Assembly: GCA_900318345.1 (NCBI GenBank)
Contig: ONKD01000002.1
Span: 29,146-93,145 of the forward strand
DNA length: 64,000 nucleotides
DNA from: an uncultured Prevotellaceae bacterium
Lineage (GTDB): Bacteria > Bacteroidota > Bacteroidia > Bacteroidales > Muribaculaceae
Reading direction: 5' to 3'
A program made the translations under genes and the position numbers. Position 1 is the stretch's first letter. Each line of letters starts with the position of its first letter. The notes below the pieces were generated by a model, which saw only the letters and a program-made list of their open reading frames with translations, did no database searches and was not told the DNA's origin. Below, piece after piece: positions 34,915-42,595 of this stretch.

Positions 34915-36219
34915 ATGAAAAAGTTAGTTGTCATACTATTAGTTTTCACAATCATATCGCTGATGCCTCCTGCACCAGCGTTTGGCCAAATTGTCAGGCC
35001 CAAAAAAGAACAACCCACGACACCCCCACCGAGTGGCCAGTCCAATAGGAATTCGTCCCAATCCACGACTAGGACCAGATCCACGACGAGGACGACCACT
35101 CGCACAAGAACGACGCGCACGACAAGGACCCGTCAGACGACCAACCGCACCAGGGGATCCTATAACCGTTCCCGTAGTAGCGTCAGGGAAGACAACACGC
35201 CCGTTATTGAGGTGTCTTTTGGCTGTAATGTAAATGATGCAATCATTATCATTGAGGATGAGGAATACAATGTGGACGATAGCTGCGTGCTCAAGGAGGG
35301 ACCACATTTGGTAGAAATCGAGGCCGAGGGCTATGAAGACTATTCCGAGACCATCGAGGTCGATGAGGACAACAACTATTTCTACTTTGAATTGGAAGAG
35401 ATACCCTATGAGTATGTTGAGCCTGACGAGGTGCCTGAGCCCACTATGCCATATGTGGAGCCCGAGGAACCGGTCGTTGCTCCTCCCGCCCCAGCAGCAA
35501 ACCAAGACATGCCCGAGGAGTGGGTAACCGTCAAGGGCATCACATTCTCGATGGTATATGTGCAAGGCGGCACTTACACCCGATACCGACTGCCCGAGGT
35601 GGGTGACCTGCATCCAGGCAGTGTCCCGCCCGCCCACCAGGTGACATTGTCAAGCTATTACATTGGCAAGAATGAGGTGACTCGTGGGTTGTGGTATGCC
35701 GTCATGAACGATAGTGTTCTCAAGGATCATCCTAAAGACCCGATGTCCAATATCTCCTGGGACGATTGCCAGTCATTCTTGGTTAAGCTCAATGCCTTGA
35801 CAGGCAAGAACTTCCGCCTTCCCACCGATGCCGAATGGGAGTTTGCTGCCCGTGGTGGCGTCAAGAGTAGAGGATATGCTTTTGCAGGTAGCAACAATAT
35901 CGATGAGGTGGCATGGCATAACGGCAATAGCGAGATGGAGTTCCATGAGGTTGGACTGAAGAAACCCAATGAGTTAGGCATCTTCGACATGACAGGAAGT
36001 GTGTGGGAGTGGTGTTCTGACTGGTCATGGAACTGGCGCGAAGATGTCGACACAAGCGCCCCATTGGTCAATCCCACTGGCCCCGAGACTGGCAAGAACC
36101 GCGTCGCTCGCGGTGGCGGATTGCTCACTGAGGACGAGAACTGCTGTGTTTGCCGACCTGATCCGACAAGCCCCGATACCAGCAGTGACGAACTTGGCTT
36201 CCGCCTGGTCCTCAAGTGA
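34915..36219 (+). CDS. secreted PEGA plus FGE/SUMF1-like protein, copy 2
   Basis: 434 residues, tandem paralog of the preceding gene with the same plan: signal peptide (to about 25, FGQIVRP), long Thr/Arg-rich linker, PEGA-like part (about 95-160), an acidic Pro/Glu hinge, then the FGE fold (VQGGTYTRYRLPEVG, NEVTRGLW, FRLPTDAEWEFAARGG, NELGIFDMTGSVWEWCSDW). Cys410 fits the second active-site Cys; Thr replaces the first. Last gene of the operon; convergent with the NhaC gene. Confidence 0.8.
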   Translation: MKKLVVILLVFTIISLMPPAPAFGQIVRPKKEQPTTPPPSGQSNRNSSQSTTRTRSTTRTTTRTRTTRTTRTRQTTNRTRGSYNRSRSSVREDNTPVIEVSFGCNVNDAIIIIEDEEYNVDDSCVLKEGPHLVEIEAEGYEDYSETIEVDEDNNYFYFELEEIPYEYVEPDEVPEPTMPYVEPEEPVVAPPAPAANQDMPEEWVTVKGITFSMVYVQGGTYTRYRLPEVGDLHPGSVPPAHQVTLSSYYIGKNEVTRGLWYAVMNDSVLKDHPKDPMSNISWDDCQSFLVKLNALTGKNFRLPTDAEWEFAARGGVKSRGYAFAGSNNIDEVAWHNGNSEMEFHEVGLKKPNELGIFDMTGSVWEWCSDWSWNWREDVDTSAPLVNPTGPETGKNRVARGGGLLTEDENCCVCRPDPTSPDTSSDELGFRLVLK

Positions 36220-36252
36220 AATAAAGATAGTTGTTTTAAGGGATTAACTGTA

Positions 36253-37746
36253 TCAGCAAGTGGGATTTTCCGCTTGTTGGTTTGCTGTTGTTTGTGATTC
36301 CTGATTTTCGGGGCGTAGCCGCTTGATTTTCCAGCCGATTGCCGCGATGAATATCGACATCAAGGGGCTGAGGTAATTAAAGAAACAATAAGGCAGATAG
36401 GTGAGGGTAGGGACGCCTAACACCGTCGCCTGGGTCATGCCGCACGTGTTCCAGGGCACCAACACCGATGTGACCGTTACGGCATCCTCGGTGGTACGGC
36501 TAAGCAATCGGGCCTCATAACCTTCCTTCTCATACACATTGCGGAACATGTCGGCAGTGAGCACAATGCTGATGAATTGGTCTCCGGTGGCCACATTCAG
36601 GAACATGCCGGTCCCCACTGTCGATGCGACCAGGCTCACCCGTGTGCGCACCCAACGGATAATGACGCTGGTGATGCTTTCCAGCATGCCACTGGCCACC
36701 ATCGACGCTCCAAAGCACATGGCACAGATGATGAGCCAAACAGTGTTGAGCATTCCCGCCATACCCCCAGTGGATACCAGATCGTTGAGCGAAGCATTGC
36801 CGGTGTCGATGGCGGTCGAGCCATAATAGGTGATGGCAAGCCCCTTGGTTAGCGCCGCTGCAGTGCCCAGCGAAGCGTCATTGGCGATCTGGGTCAAGAG
36901 GTGAGGCTGCAGGATGAGCGCCATGATGCCCGCCATGATCGACGAGGCAAACAGCACGATGCATGACGACACCTGGCGGGCGATGAGCACACCAGTCACA
37001 ATCGGGACAAGCAGGGTCCATGCCGATATGTTGAATGTGGATGATAATCCCAGGGTGTATTCCTCGACATGCAACGCACCCTCACTGCCCCTGCCCAAGC
37101 CGGCAATGAGAAAGATAATGAGCGCAATGCTAATCGTGGGGACTGTCGTGTACATCATGTAACGGATGTGCTTGAAAATGTCAACCCTGGTGGATGATGA
37201 CGCTAGAATGGTCGTGTCGCTCAAGGGTGACATCTTGTCACCAAAGTAGGCCCCCGAAATGATGGCACCAGCCGTCCAAGCCTCGCTCACGCCCAGGGCG
37301 TCACCGATGCCCAGCAACGCGACTCCAATGGTGGCAATCGTTGTCCACGAGCTGCCCGACAGCAACGACACCAGCGCACAGATGGCGCACGCGCTCACGA
37401 GAAAGAAGCGAGGAGAAAGAATCTGCACACCATAATAGATAAGCGTTGGCACAACGCCGCTCACCATCCACGATCCCGAGAGCATACCCACCGACAGCAA
37501 AATCAATATTGTGATGAAGATGCCGCCCATCGTTTTGGTCATCTGATCCTCAAAGGCTTTCCAGGGCACATGATAGATGGTGGTGGAAATCAGCACGCAC
37601 ACAGCCATGCCCATCACGAGGGCAATCTGGCTGCCGCCGCTCAGCGAGTCACTGCCAAAAAGCGCGATGGCCACGGCCAGCAGGCCAATAAGCACCACGA
37701 CGGGGATGATTGATATGAGGGGATGAGGTAGTTTACGGTCAGTCAT
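36253..37746 (-). CDS. nhaC: Na+/H+ antiporter, NhaC family
   Basis: A 497-residue inner membrane protein with about twelve hydrophobic helices. NhaC-like segments: SGSSWTTIATIGVALLGIG, GAIISGAYFGDKMSPLSDTTILAS and, near the end, ATGDQFISIVLTADMF and LVPWNTCGMTQATVLGVPT. It would exchange Na+ for H+; some relatives swap malate or lactate for Na+ as well, so the exact pair is open. Upstream on the minus strand is TAGGTTTG (37771-37764), a plausible -7 box. Confidence 0.88.
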   Translation of the reverse strand: MTDRKLPHPLISIIPVVVLIGLLAVAIALFGSDSLSGGSQIALVMGMAVCVLISTTIYHVPWKAFEDQMTKTMGGIFITILILLSVGMLSGSWMVSGVVPTLIYYGVQILSPRFFLVSACAICALVSLLSGSSWTTIATIGVALLGIGDALGVSEAWTAGAIISGAYFGDKMSPLSDTTILASSSTRVDIFKHIRYMMYTTVPTISIALIIFLIAGLGRGSEGALHVEEYTLGLSSTFNISAWTLLVPIVTGVLIARQVSSCIVLFASSIMAGIMALILQPHLLTQIANDASLGTAAALTKGLAITYYGSTAIDTGNASLNDLVSTGGMAGMLNTVWLIICAMCFGASMVASGMLESITSVIIRWVRTRVSLVASTVGTGMFLNVATGDQFISIVLTADMFRNVYEKEGYEARLLSRTTEDAVTVTSVLVPWNTCGMTQATVLGVPTLTYLPYCFFNYLSPLMSIFIAAIGWKIKRLRPENQESQTTANQQAENPTC

Positions 37747-37763
37747 GTCAACTTATTTTTTTG

Positions 37764-37771
37764 CAAACCTA
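37764..37771 (-). promoter_or_regulatory. -7 box for nhaC
   Basis: TAGGTTTG on the minus strand, 18 bp before the start codon at 37746. Confidence 0.4.
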
Positions 37772-37914
37772 CAAAAAATAATCGGCATGACCTCCACATT
37801 TCCTGAAAAATATGTGCTTATATAACATAGCAGACTTGAAGTGCCCATCTTCACATAAGGGTTATTAAGTATGAGAAAGGTGAGAAGTACAAGAAAGGAT
37901 ATAGAATACAAGAA

Positions 37915-37942
37915 TTTTTATTACCTTTGCGAGTAATAAAAA
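37915..37942 (+). promoter_or_regulatory. promoter inside a 10-bp inverted repeat
   Basis: TTTTTATTAC (37915-37924) and GTAATAAAAA (37933-37942) are exact complements 8 bp apart. The -7 box TACCTTTG (37922-37929) sits within the repeat, so a dimeric regulator bound here would cover the promoter; it would also fold at the 5' end of the RNA. Confidence 0.5.
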
Positions 37943-37969
37943 TGTGATGATTACAACATAAAAAGAGAC

Positions 37970-38737
37970 ATGAAAAAAATTCTATTTGCTCTATTGCTGG
38001 TTTTAAACGCAATTGTAGTACAGGCGCAAACACCAAGCGATTCTGTAATTATAAGTGGACGGGTGACTGACTTCAATGGAATGCCAATAGATAGTTGCAC
38101 TGTGATGTGGCAGAATGAGCAATATGAACCTGTTTTTCAGACACTCACCGATTCTGATGGATTCTATTCTGTACCTATCCATAAGGGTAAATATAATAGT
38201 ATGGTAGCAATTTACCAGCCTTCTTACGCTCAGAATGCGATTATGAAAGGAATGCCTGAAAATGAGCATCGTCTTGAATTTTGGGGATGGAATGTCATTG
38301 CAGATCGCGATACAACGCTCAACATCCGGTACCATAGAATGGAAGCATACGGAATTCACGCTTTCTATATACCGGGAGCGACACCAGCCTTTCAAATTTA
38401 CGTCCGTCCAATGAGTCTCACTCGAACATACAAATGGATGAAAAATCAACAATCTTCTGTTCCTAATGCATGGCAGACCAAATTATCCCCATCAATTAAT
38501 GAAATCGGTATCCGGGTAGAGATTGATGGAGAAGAAGTAGCTGTTCTTCACAAACAAGAAATTGAAGAATACATCAATGCTAATGAAGCCTTTAACGCTT
38601 ATCTTCTTACAGTCGAAAAACCTAAAAATCTGTCAAACAGGCCATACTGGGTAATAAAGGTCGAACTGTCAGATCTCGAAAATGGTGATCGTGGTGAGGG
38701 ACTTTATTATATGGAGAAGCCGAATTATGTTCAATAA
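37970..38737 (+). CDS. secreted protein with carboxypeptidase-regulatory-like domain
   Basis: 255 residues: signal peptide (1-20, VVQAQ), then a beta sandwich of the CarboxypepD-regulatory type (about 27-115; ISGRVTDFNGMPIDSCTVMW, TDSDGFYSVPIHKGKY). The C-terminal half is not recognised. The gene is clearly more AT-rich than the housekeeping genes around it, a sign of transfer or of belonging to a surface-protein island. No partner genes are evident. Confidence 0.6.
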   Translation: MKKILFALLLVLNAIVVQAQTPSDSVIISGRVTDFNGMPIDSCTVMWQNEQYEPVFQTLTDSDGFYSVPIHKGKYNSMVAIYQPSYAQNAIMKGMPENEHRLEFWGWNVIADRDTTLNIRYHRMEAYGIHAFYIPGATPAFQIYVRPMSLTRTYKWMKNQQSSVPNAWQTKLSPSINEIGIRVEIDGEEVAVLHKQEIEEYINANEAFNAYLLTVEKPKNLSNRPYWVIKVELSDLENGDRGEGLYYMEKPNYVQ

Positions 38738-38950
38738 CGGAAGAGTTTTTGACTAAGGCTTTCTCATCAACCACAATCCGCTCAAGAACCCGATCGATTC
38801 CTCATTCACTTGACGCCCGTCTCTCGCTTGAGTTTTTTGGAAACAGTACTCTCTTGTTTCAATCTTGATGGGTGCACAGTACTTGGAACTGTAAAAAATA
38901 GACATTTTTGTGTATAATTCTTTGGTATCTTGAGTTTTTTCCGAAAATAG

Positions 38951-38982
38951 TTGCAATATAAGCCTTTGTTGTTGTATCTTCG
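38951..38982 (+). promoter_or_regulatory. promoter with variant -7 box
   Basis: TTG (38951-38953), 21 bp, TATCTTCG (38975-38982). The same variant box, also followed by CA, lies before the gene at 41408. Confidence 0.4.
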
Positions 38983-39020
38983 CATGAAAATTTATTATTA
39001 ACATAATTGCTTATACGACA

Positions 39021-40031
39021 ATGAAAAGGAACTTGCTTTTAACTTTGCTGACGTTGGTTGCTGCGACCACGACTGCGACCACGATTATGAATGCCCTGGA
39101 TGAGTTGGAACAAACTGCTCCGCCTGTGATTTCATGTGAATATCCATCCCCGCCTACATTTGATACAGGAACTACAATTATCATCGAGAATTCTGAAGAT
39201 GCCCCAGATGCCGAGATCTACTATAGCGTCTGTAAGGGAGAATGGTATCATGAACCTGAGGAATGGATCCTTTATCAAGAGCCTCTCTATTTTAACGACC
39301 CTGGCCAGTATTTCGTTTGGGCCTATGCGCAGTTACCGGGATTGGCTGCAAGCGAAACAGTGATGTACGATTTTGAAGTGAATAACTCAACTATTGAGTA
39401 TCTTTATGATTTTATTGTTGATGGCATTTATTATATGCATCAAGGTAGTGACGACGAGGTCTGGGTGACGACCGAGGGCTTTGAATACAATGACTATTAT
39501 CCGTTGCCTCAGCCCATATCTCATTGTTACTCTGGCGATGTCGTGATTCCTGAGCGTGTTGCCTATGATGGTAAGACTTATACAGTAACCGGCATTTATC
39601 ATGAAGCATTCATGGGATGCGACATAATCAGTCTCGACTTGCCGGCCACAATGACTAATATCTTTGAGTTTAATTTTTATAGTACCGACAATTTGTCAAG
39701 AGTCATTTGCAGAGCCATCACGCCACCAGAGGTGGAATTGAGTGGGAATTGGGAAATTAATGGCCAGCTTACGTTATTTGTTCCTACCGAGTCGATAGAG
39801 GCATACCGAAACGCTGAGATTTGGTGTCAGTTTCATATCATACCCTTTATCGGCGCTGGGCCTGGCGACATCAATGGTGACGGCAATATAGCAGTCAGCG
39901 ACGTGACCAACCTGATTGACCAGCTGCTCGGTGGTGATGAATTGCCCGCCTATGCCGATGTGAACGGCGATGGCGAGGTGACCATCAAGGATATCACTGA
40001 CCTGATCGACATGCTACTCAACGGCAATTAA
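39021..40031 (+). CDS. secreted protein with BspA-like end and dockerin-like repeats
   Basis: 336 residues. Signal peptide (1-18), an N-terminal beta domain with chitobiase/CHU-type features (EIYYSVCKGEWYHEPEEW), a short BspA-like leucine-rich segment (YTVTGIYHEAFMGCDIISLDLP, VICRAITPPEVEL, LFVPTESIEAYRNAEIW), and two dockerin-like repeats at the C-terminus (GDINGDGNIAVSDVTNLID, ADVNGDGEVTIKDITDLID). Shares its leader (TATACGACAATGAAAAGGA) and its tail with the gene at 40386, so the two are partial duplicates. Function unknown; surface or secreted. Confidence 0.65.
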   Translation: MKRNLLLTLLTLVAATTTATTIMNALDELEQTAPPVISCEYPSPPTFDTGTTIIIENSEDAPDAEIYYSVCKGEWYHEPEEWILYQEPLYFNDPGQYFVWAYAQLPGLAASETVMYDFEVNNSTIEYLYDFIVDGIYYMHQGSDDEVWVTTEGFEYNDYYPLPQPISHCYSGDVVIPERVAYDGKTYTVTGIYHEAFMGCDIISLDLPATMTNIFEFNFYSTDNLSRVICRAITPPEVELSGNWEINGQLTLFVPTESIEAYRNAEIWCQFHIIPFIGAGPGDINGDGNIAVSDVTNLIDQLLGGDELPAYADVNGDGEVTIKDITDLIDMLLNGN

Positions 40032-40063
40032 CAGATTTAGAGAAGCAATAGAATCTTATGAGA

Positions 40064-40106
40064 ACATATCCCTTGTGCCCACTGGTGTGAGGGATGTGTT
40101 TTTTTG
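40064..40106 (+). terminator. rho-independent terminator
   Basis: Arms ACATATCCCT (40064-40073) and AGGGATGTGT (40090-40099), 10 bp with one wobble, followed by a run of seven T. Strong terminator of the gene at 39021. Confidence 0.8.
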
Positions 40107-40139
40107 AAATGGCCATGAAAGATTAAGCTAGAATCCATA

Positions 40140-40164
40140 AAAGTGTAAAAAAATTAGACACTTT
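40140..40164 (+). repeat. 25-bp dispersed element upstream of a secreted-protein gene, copy 2
   Basis: AAAGTGT-AAAAAAATTAG-ACACTTT, identical in all 25 bases to the reverse complement of 16710-16734. It lies 221 bp before the start of the gene at 40386. The 354-bp gap holds this, the terminator at 40064 and AT-rich sequence without another recognisable gene. Confidence 0.75.
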
Positions 40165-40385
40165 TCCAAAATTTTCTTTTTTGATATGTGTTTTTTTAAA
40201 GAAACGCTTGTGATTGACTATGACTGGCCATAATTTAGCAGTCAATTATGCTGTTGGTCATTTGATGATGACAAGCCAATGAATGAACAAGATTTTTGGG
40301 CAGTCCATGAAGGGCTATTTTACGAATTGGCTCAAAATCAATATATTTTTAAGAGTATTATTAACTTTTAAATAGATATACGACA

Positions 40386-41237
40386 ATGAAAAGGATTATT
40401 TTAACCTTGATGATGGTGCTCGGTGCTGTAATGGTGTTGAGTGCAACGAACTATTATGACTTTGAGGATTATAACTTCTACTTCAGGGTTTTAGGTGGAA
40501 ATAATGTTGCACTTACTCATGGTGGAACTTATGAAGATCCTGAAACACACCTGGGTACTTATAGCGGATGGTATCTTCCTGTTATACCCTCGACAGTCAC
40601 CTATAGAGGGAGAACCTACACGGTAACTGCTATCGATGACAATGCTTTTGCATGGTCAAATTATATGGAATATGTTGAAATCCCCAATACCGTAGAGACT
40701 ATCGGCTTTCAGTCGTTTAATGGTTGTAATGGCCTTGAGAGGGCAGTCATTCCCTCATCTGTAAAAAGAATTGCGTCGGCTGCTTACTCATTTTGTTATG
40801 ATCTTACCGAAGTGACAATTGGCAGTTCACTCGAGAAGATTGGACCAAGTGCTTTTGGATGGTGTAACAGATTGAATAAGGTAGTGTGCGAAGCAATTAT
40901 TCCGCCTGTGCTAGATGATGACGATACATCTGTTATGTATGGAGACTGTTTCAGTTCTTACAGCACTGCTACCCTTTATGTTCCCCGCGAATCAATTGAG
41001 CTTTACAGGAATTCTGAGATATGGGGACGGTTCTCCAACATCCTCCCCATTGATAGTGGCGCAGGTCCAGGTGATATCAATGGAGACGGTAACATTGCCA
41101 TCAATGATGTAACCAACCTGATTGACCTGTTGCTCGGCGGTGAGGAATTACCCGCTAATGCTGATGTAAACGGCGATGGCGTGGTGACCATCAAGGATGT
41201 CACCGACCTGATCGATATGCTACTGAATGGCAATTAA
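40386..41237 (+). CDS. secreted BspA-like leucine-rich repeat protein with dockerin-like repeats
   Basis: 283 residues. Signal peptide (1-20), then BspA/LRR_5-type repeats (YRGRTYTVTAIDDNAFAW, YVEIPNTVETIGFQSFNGC, VIPSSVKRIASAAYSFCYD, VTIGSSLEKIGPSAFGWC) common in Bacteroidales surface proteins, the YVPRESIELYRNSEIW cap, and two dockerin-like C-terminal repeats (GDINGDGNIAINDVT, ADVNGDGVVTIKDVT). Such proteins bind host or bacterial surfaces. Partial duplicate of the gene at 39021. Confidence 0.8.
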   Translation: MKRIILTLMMVLGAVMVLSATNYYDFEDYNFYFRVLGGNNVALTHGGTYEDPETHLGTYSGWYLPVIPSTVTYRGRTYTVTAIDDNAFAWSNYMEYVEIPNTVETIGFQSFNGCNGLERAVIPSSVKRIASAAYSFCYDLTEVTIGSSLEKIGPSAFGWCNRLNKVVCEAIIPPVLDDDDTSVMYGDCFSSYSTATLYVPRESIELYRNSEIWGRFSNILPIDSGAGPGDINGDGNIAINDVTNLIDLLLGGEELPANADVNGDGVVTIKDVTDLIDMLLNGN

Positions 41238-41261
41238 ACAACAAGATTCTTTTAACGATTT

Positions 41262-41298
41262 TATTCCCTGCGACCAACCGGTGTGGGGAATACTTTTT
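41262..41298 (+). terminator. rho-independent terminator
   Basis: TATTCCC (41262-41268) and GGGAATA (41286-41292) followed by C and five T. Confidence 0.7.
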
Positions 41299-41345
41299 GT
41301 ACTCAAGGCAAAGTCTATTGGTATTGTTTTTATTTGTGCATGAAG

Positions 41346-41376
41346 TTGCTTATTTTGATAAAAATTAGTATCTTCG
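41346..41376 (+). promoter_or_regulatory. promoter with variant -7 box
   Basis: TTG (41346-41348), 20 bp, TATCTTCG (41369-41376), 31 bp before the ATG at 41408. Confidence 0.4.
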
Positions 41377-41407
41377 CAGATGGTATAAAAATTTAAAACT
41401 AATAATT

Positions 41408-42268
41408 ATGAAAAATCTATTATTTCAATTTTGCTTTATTGTGTGCGCTGTGATAATGCCTTTCCAGGCAGCAGCCGATGAGTGTTATGTGCGAGGTGAT
41501 GCTGATGGCGATGGCGTCATCACCATCAAGGATGTGACATTAATCGTTGACTATCTGTTGGCGGGTCAATGGCCCACTCAAGAGTTTGTGGTCAATGATG
41601 TTCCATTCACCATGGTTACAGTTCAAGGTGGCACTTTCATGATGGGAAGTCCAAATCCCGAGAATGCCCACCAAGTGACATTGTCGACATTTAGTATTGG
41701 TCAAACCGAGGTGACCCGAGGATTATGGAAAGCGGTAATGGGCTATATGCCGTGGTCAGTTCCTGACACTCTTCTGGAGAAACCGATTGGTCACATTTAT
41801 TATAGTGAATGCTTGACCTTCATCGAGAAATTAAATGAGATCACTGGATTGACCTTCAGATTACCCACCGAGGCCGAGTGGGAGTATGCGGCAAGAGGTG
41901 GACAGAACAGCCGAGGATACCTATACGCTGGAAGTGACGATGTCGATGAGGTAGCATGGAATCCGACTAATTGTAGTAGCGAACAGCCGGTTGGGCTGAA
42001 GAAGCCAAATGAGTTGGGATTGTATGATATGAGTGGTAACGTGTGGGAAATGACGAAGGATTGGTATGGTAATTATGGTACTGAACCCGAAGTGAATCCC
42101 ACAGGTCCCGATACTCCTTCCACCCCAAATGCCCGACGCTGCAGGGGCGGCGGTTATTGGTCTAGTGACAGCACCGCTTCGTCTTGCACGGTCTTCACCC
42201 GTGGCATGTGGTATGCCGATCGTCGTTTCTTTGATTTGGGCTTCCGCCTTGTGCTAGTGATGGAATAA
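41408..42268 (+). CDS. secreted FGE/SUMF1-like protein with one N-terminal dockerin-like repeat
   Basis: 286 residues: signal peptide (1-25), a single dockerin-like half (CYVRGDADGDGVITIKDVTL, about 27-48) directly after it, then an FGE/SUMF1 fold (VQGGTFMMGSPNPENAHQVT, QTEVTRGLW, FRLPTEAEWEYAARGG, NELGLYDMSGNVWEMTKDW, GFRLVLV). Only one Cys (260) lies in the region that holds the CxxxxC pair of true enzymes, so catalysis is unlikely. A lone N-terminal repeat is the reverse of the usual order in this window. Confidence 0.75.
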   Translation: MKNLLFQFCFIVCAVIMPFQAAADECYVRGDADGDGVITIKDVTLIVDYLLAGQWPTQEFVVNDVPFTMVTVQGGTFMMGSPNPENAHQVTLSTFSIGQTEVTRGLWKAVMGYMPWSVPDTLLEKPIGHIYYSECLTFIEKLNEITGLTFRLPTEAEWEYAARGGQNSRGYLYAGSDDVDEVAWNPTNCSSEQPVGLKKPNELGLYDMSGNVWEMTKDWYGNYGTEPEVNPTGPDTPSTPNARRCRGGGYWSSDSTASSCTVFTRGMWYADRRFFDLGFRLVLVME

Positions 42269-42282
42269 TTGCTGCATGAACG

Positions 42283-42320
42283 ACGCGCCACCCATTTTCT
42301 AGCGGGTGGCGTGTTTGTGT
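42283..42320 (+). terminator. rho-independent terminator
   Basis: ACGCGCCACCC (42283-42293) pairs with GGGTGGCGTGT (42304-42314), followed by a T/G-rich stretch. Confidence 0.7.
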
Positions 42321-42463
42321 AGTAAATCAAGCGAACGAGGCTTTAATTCATTACCTATCATAAATTGTTGCTCCAAGTAAATTATTGGAAAATATTTAAA
42401 AACAACAACTTATCGGCTTGGCGACATGGCATGAGGTTGAGTTGCTGAATGGTTAAGCCATAG

Positions 42464-42495
42464 CACTGGGAAGAACATTCTCGTTCTTCCCAGTG
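42464..42495. repeat. 13-bp perfect hairpin
   Basis: CACTGGGAAGAAC (42464-42476) and GTTCTTCCCAGTG (42483-42495) around ATTCTC. No gene precedes it closely: the last terminator is 145 bp upstream. It could end a small unannotated transcript in the 327-bp gap; I see no open frame there. Confidence 0.6.
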
Positions 42496-42559
42496 TGTCG
42501 TTCATGGAGAAATTGCAGCGTTTTTTGATAAAAAAGCCGCTTGTTTCATCTAGAATTCT

Positions 42560-42567
42560 TACATTTG
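42560..42567 (+). promoter_or_regulatory. -7 box of the C10 peptidase gene
   Basis: TACATTTG. The predicted transcript start (about 42574) lies after the first in-frame ATG (42572), so translation must begin at 42596 or 42605. Confidence 0.55.
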
Positions 42568-42595
42568 GGCAATGAATCTAAATACTGTAAGAACT

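Noticed and set aside
26920-36219. Type VI secretion regulatory module
   Set aside because: Kinase, PP2C and FHA genes occur, but no tss genes, Hcp, VgrG or ClpV are in the window.
33721-42268. Diversity-generating retroelement with FGE-like targets
   Set aside because: No reverse transcriptase gene and no template/variable repeat pair was found around the three genes.
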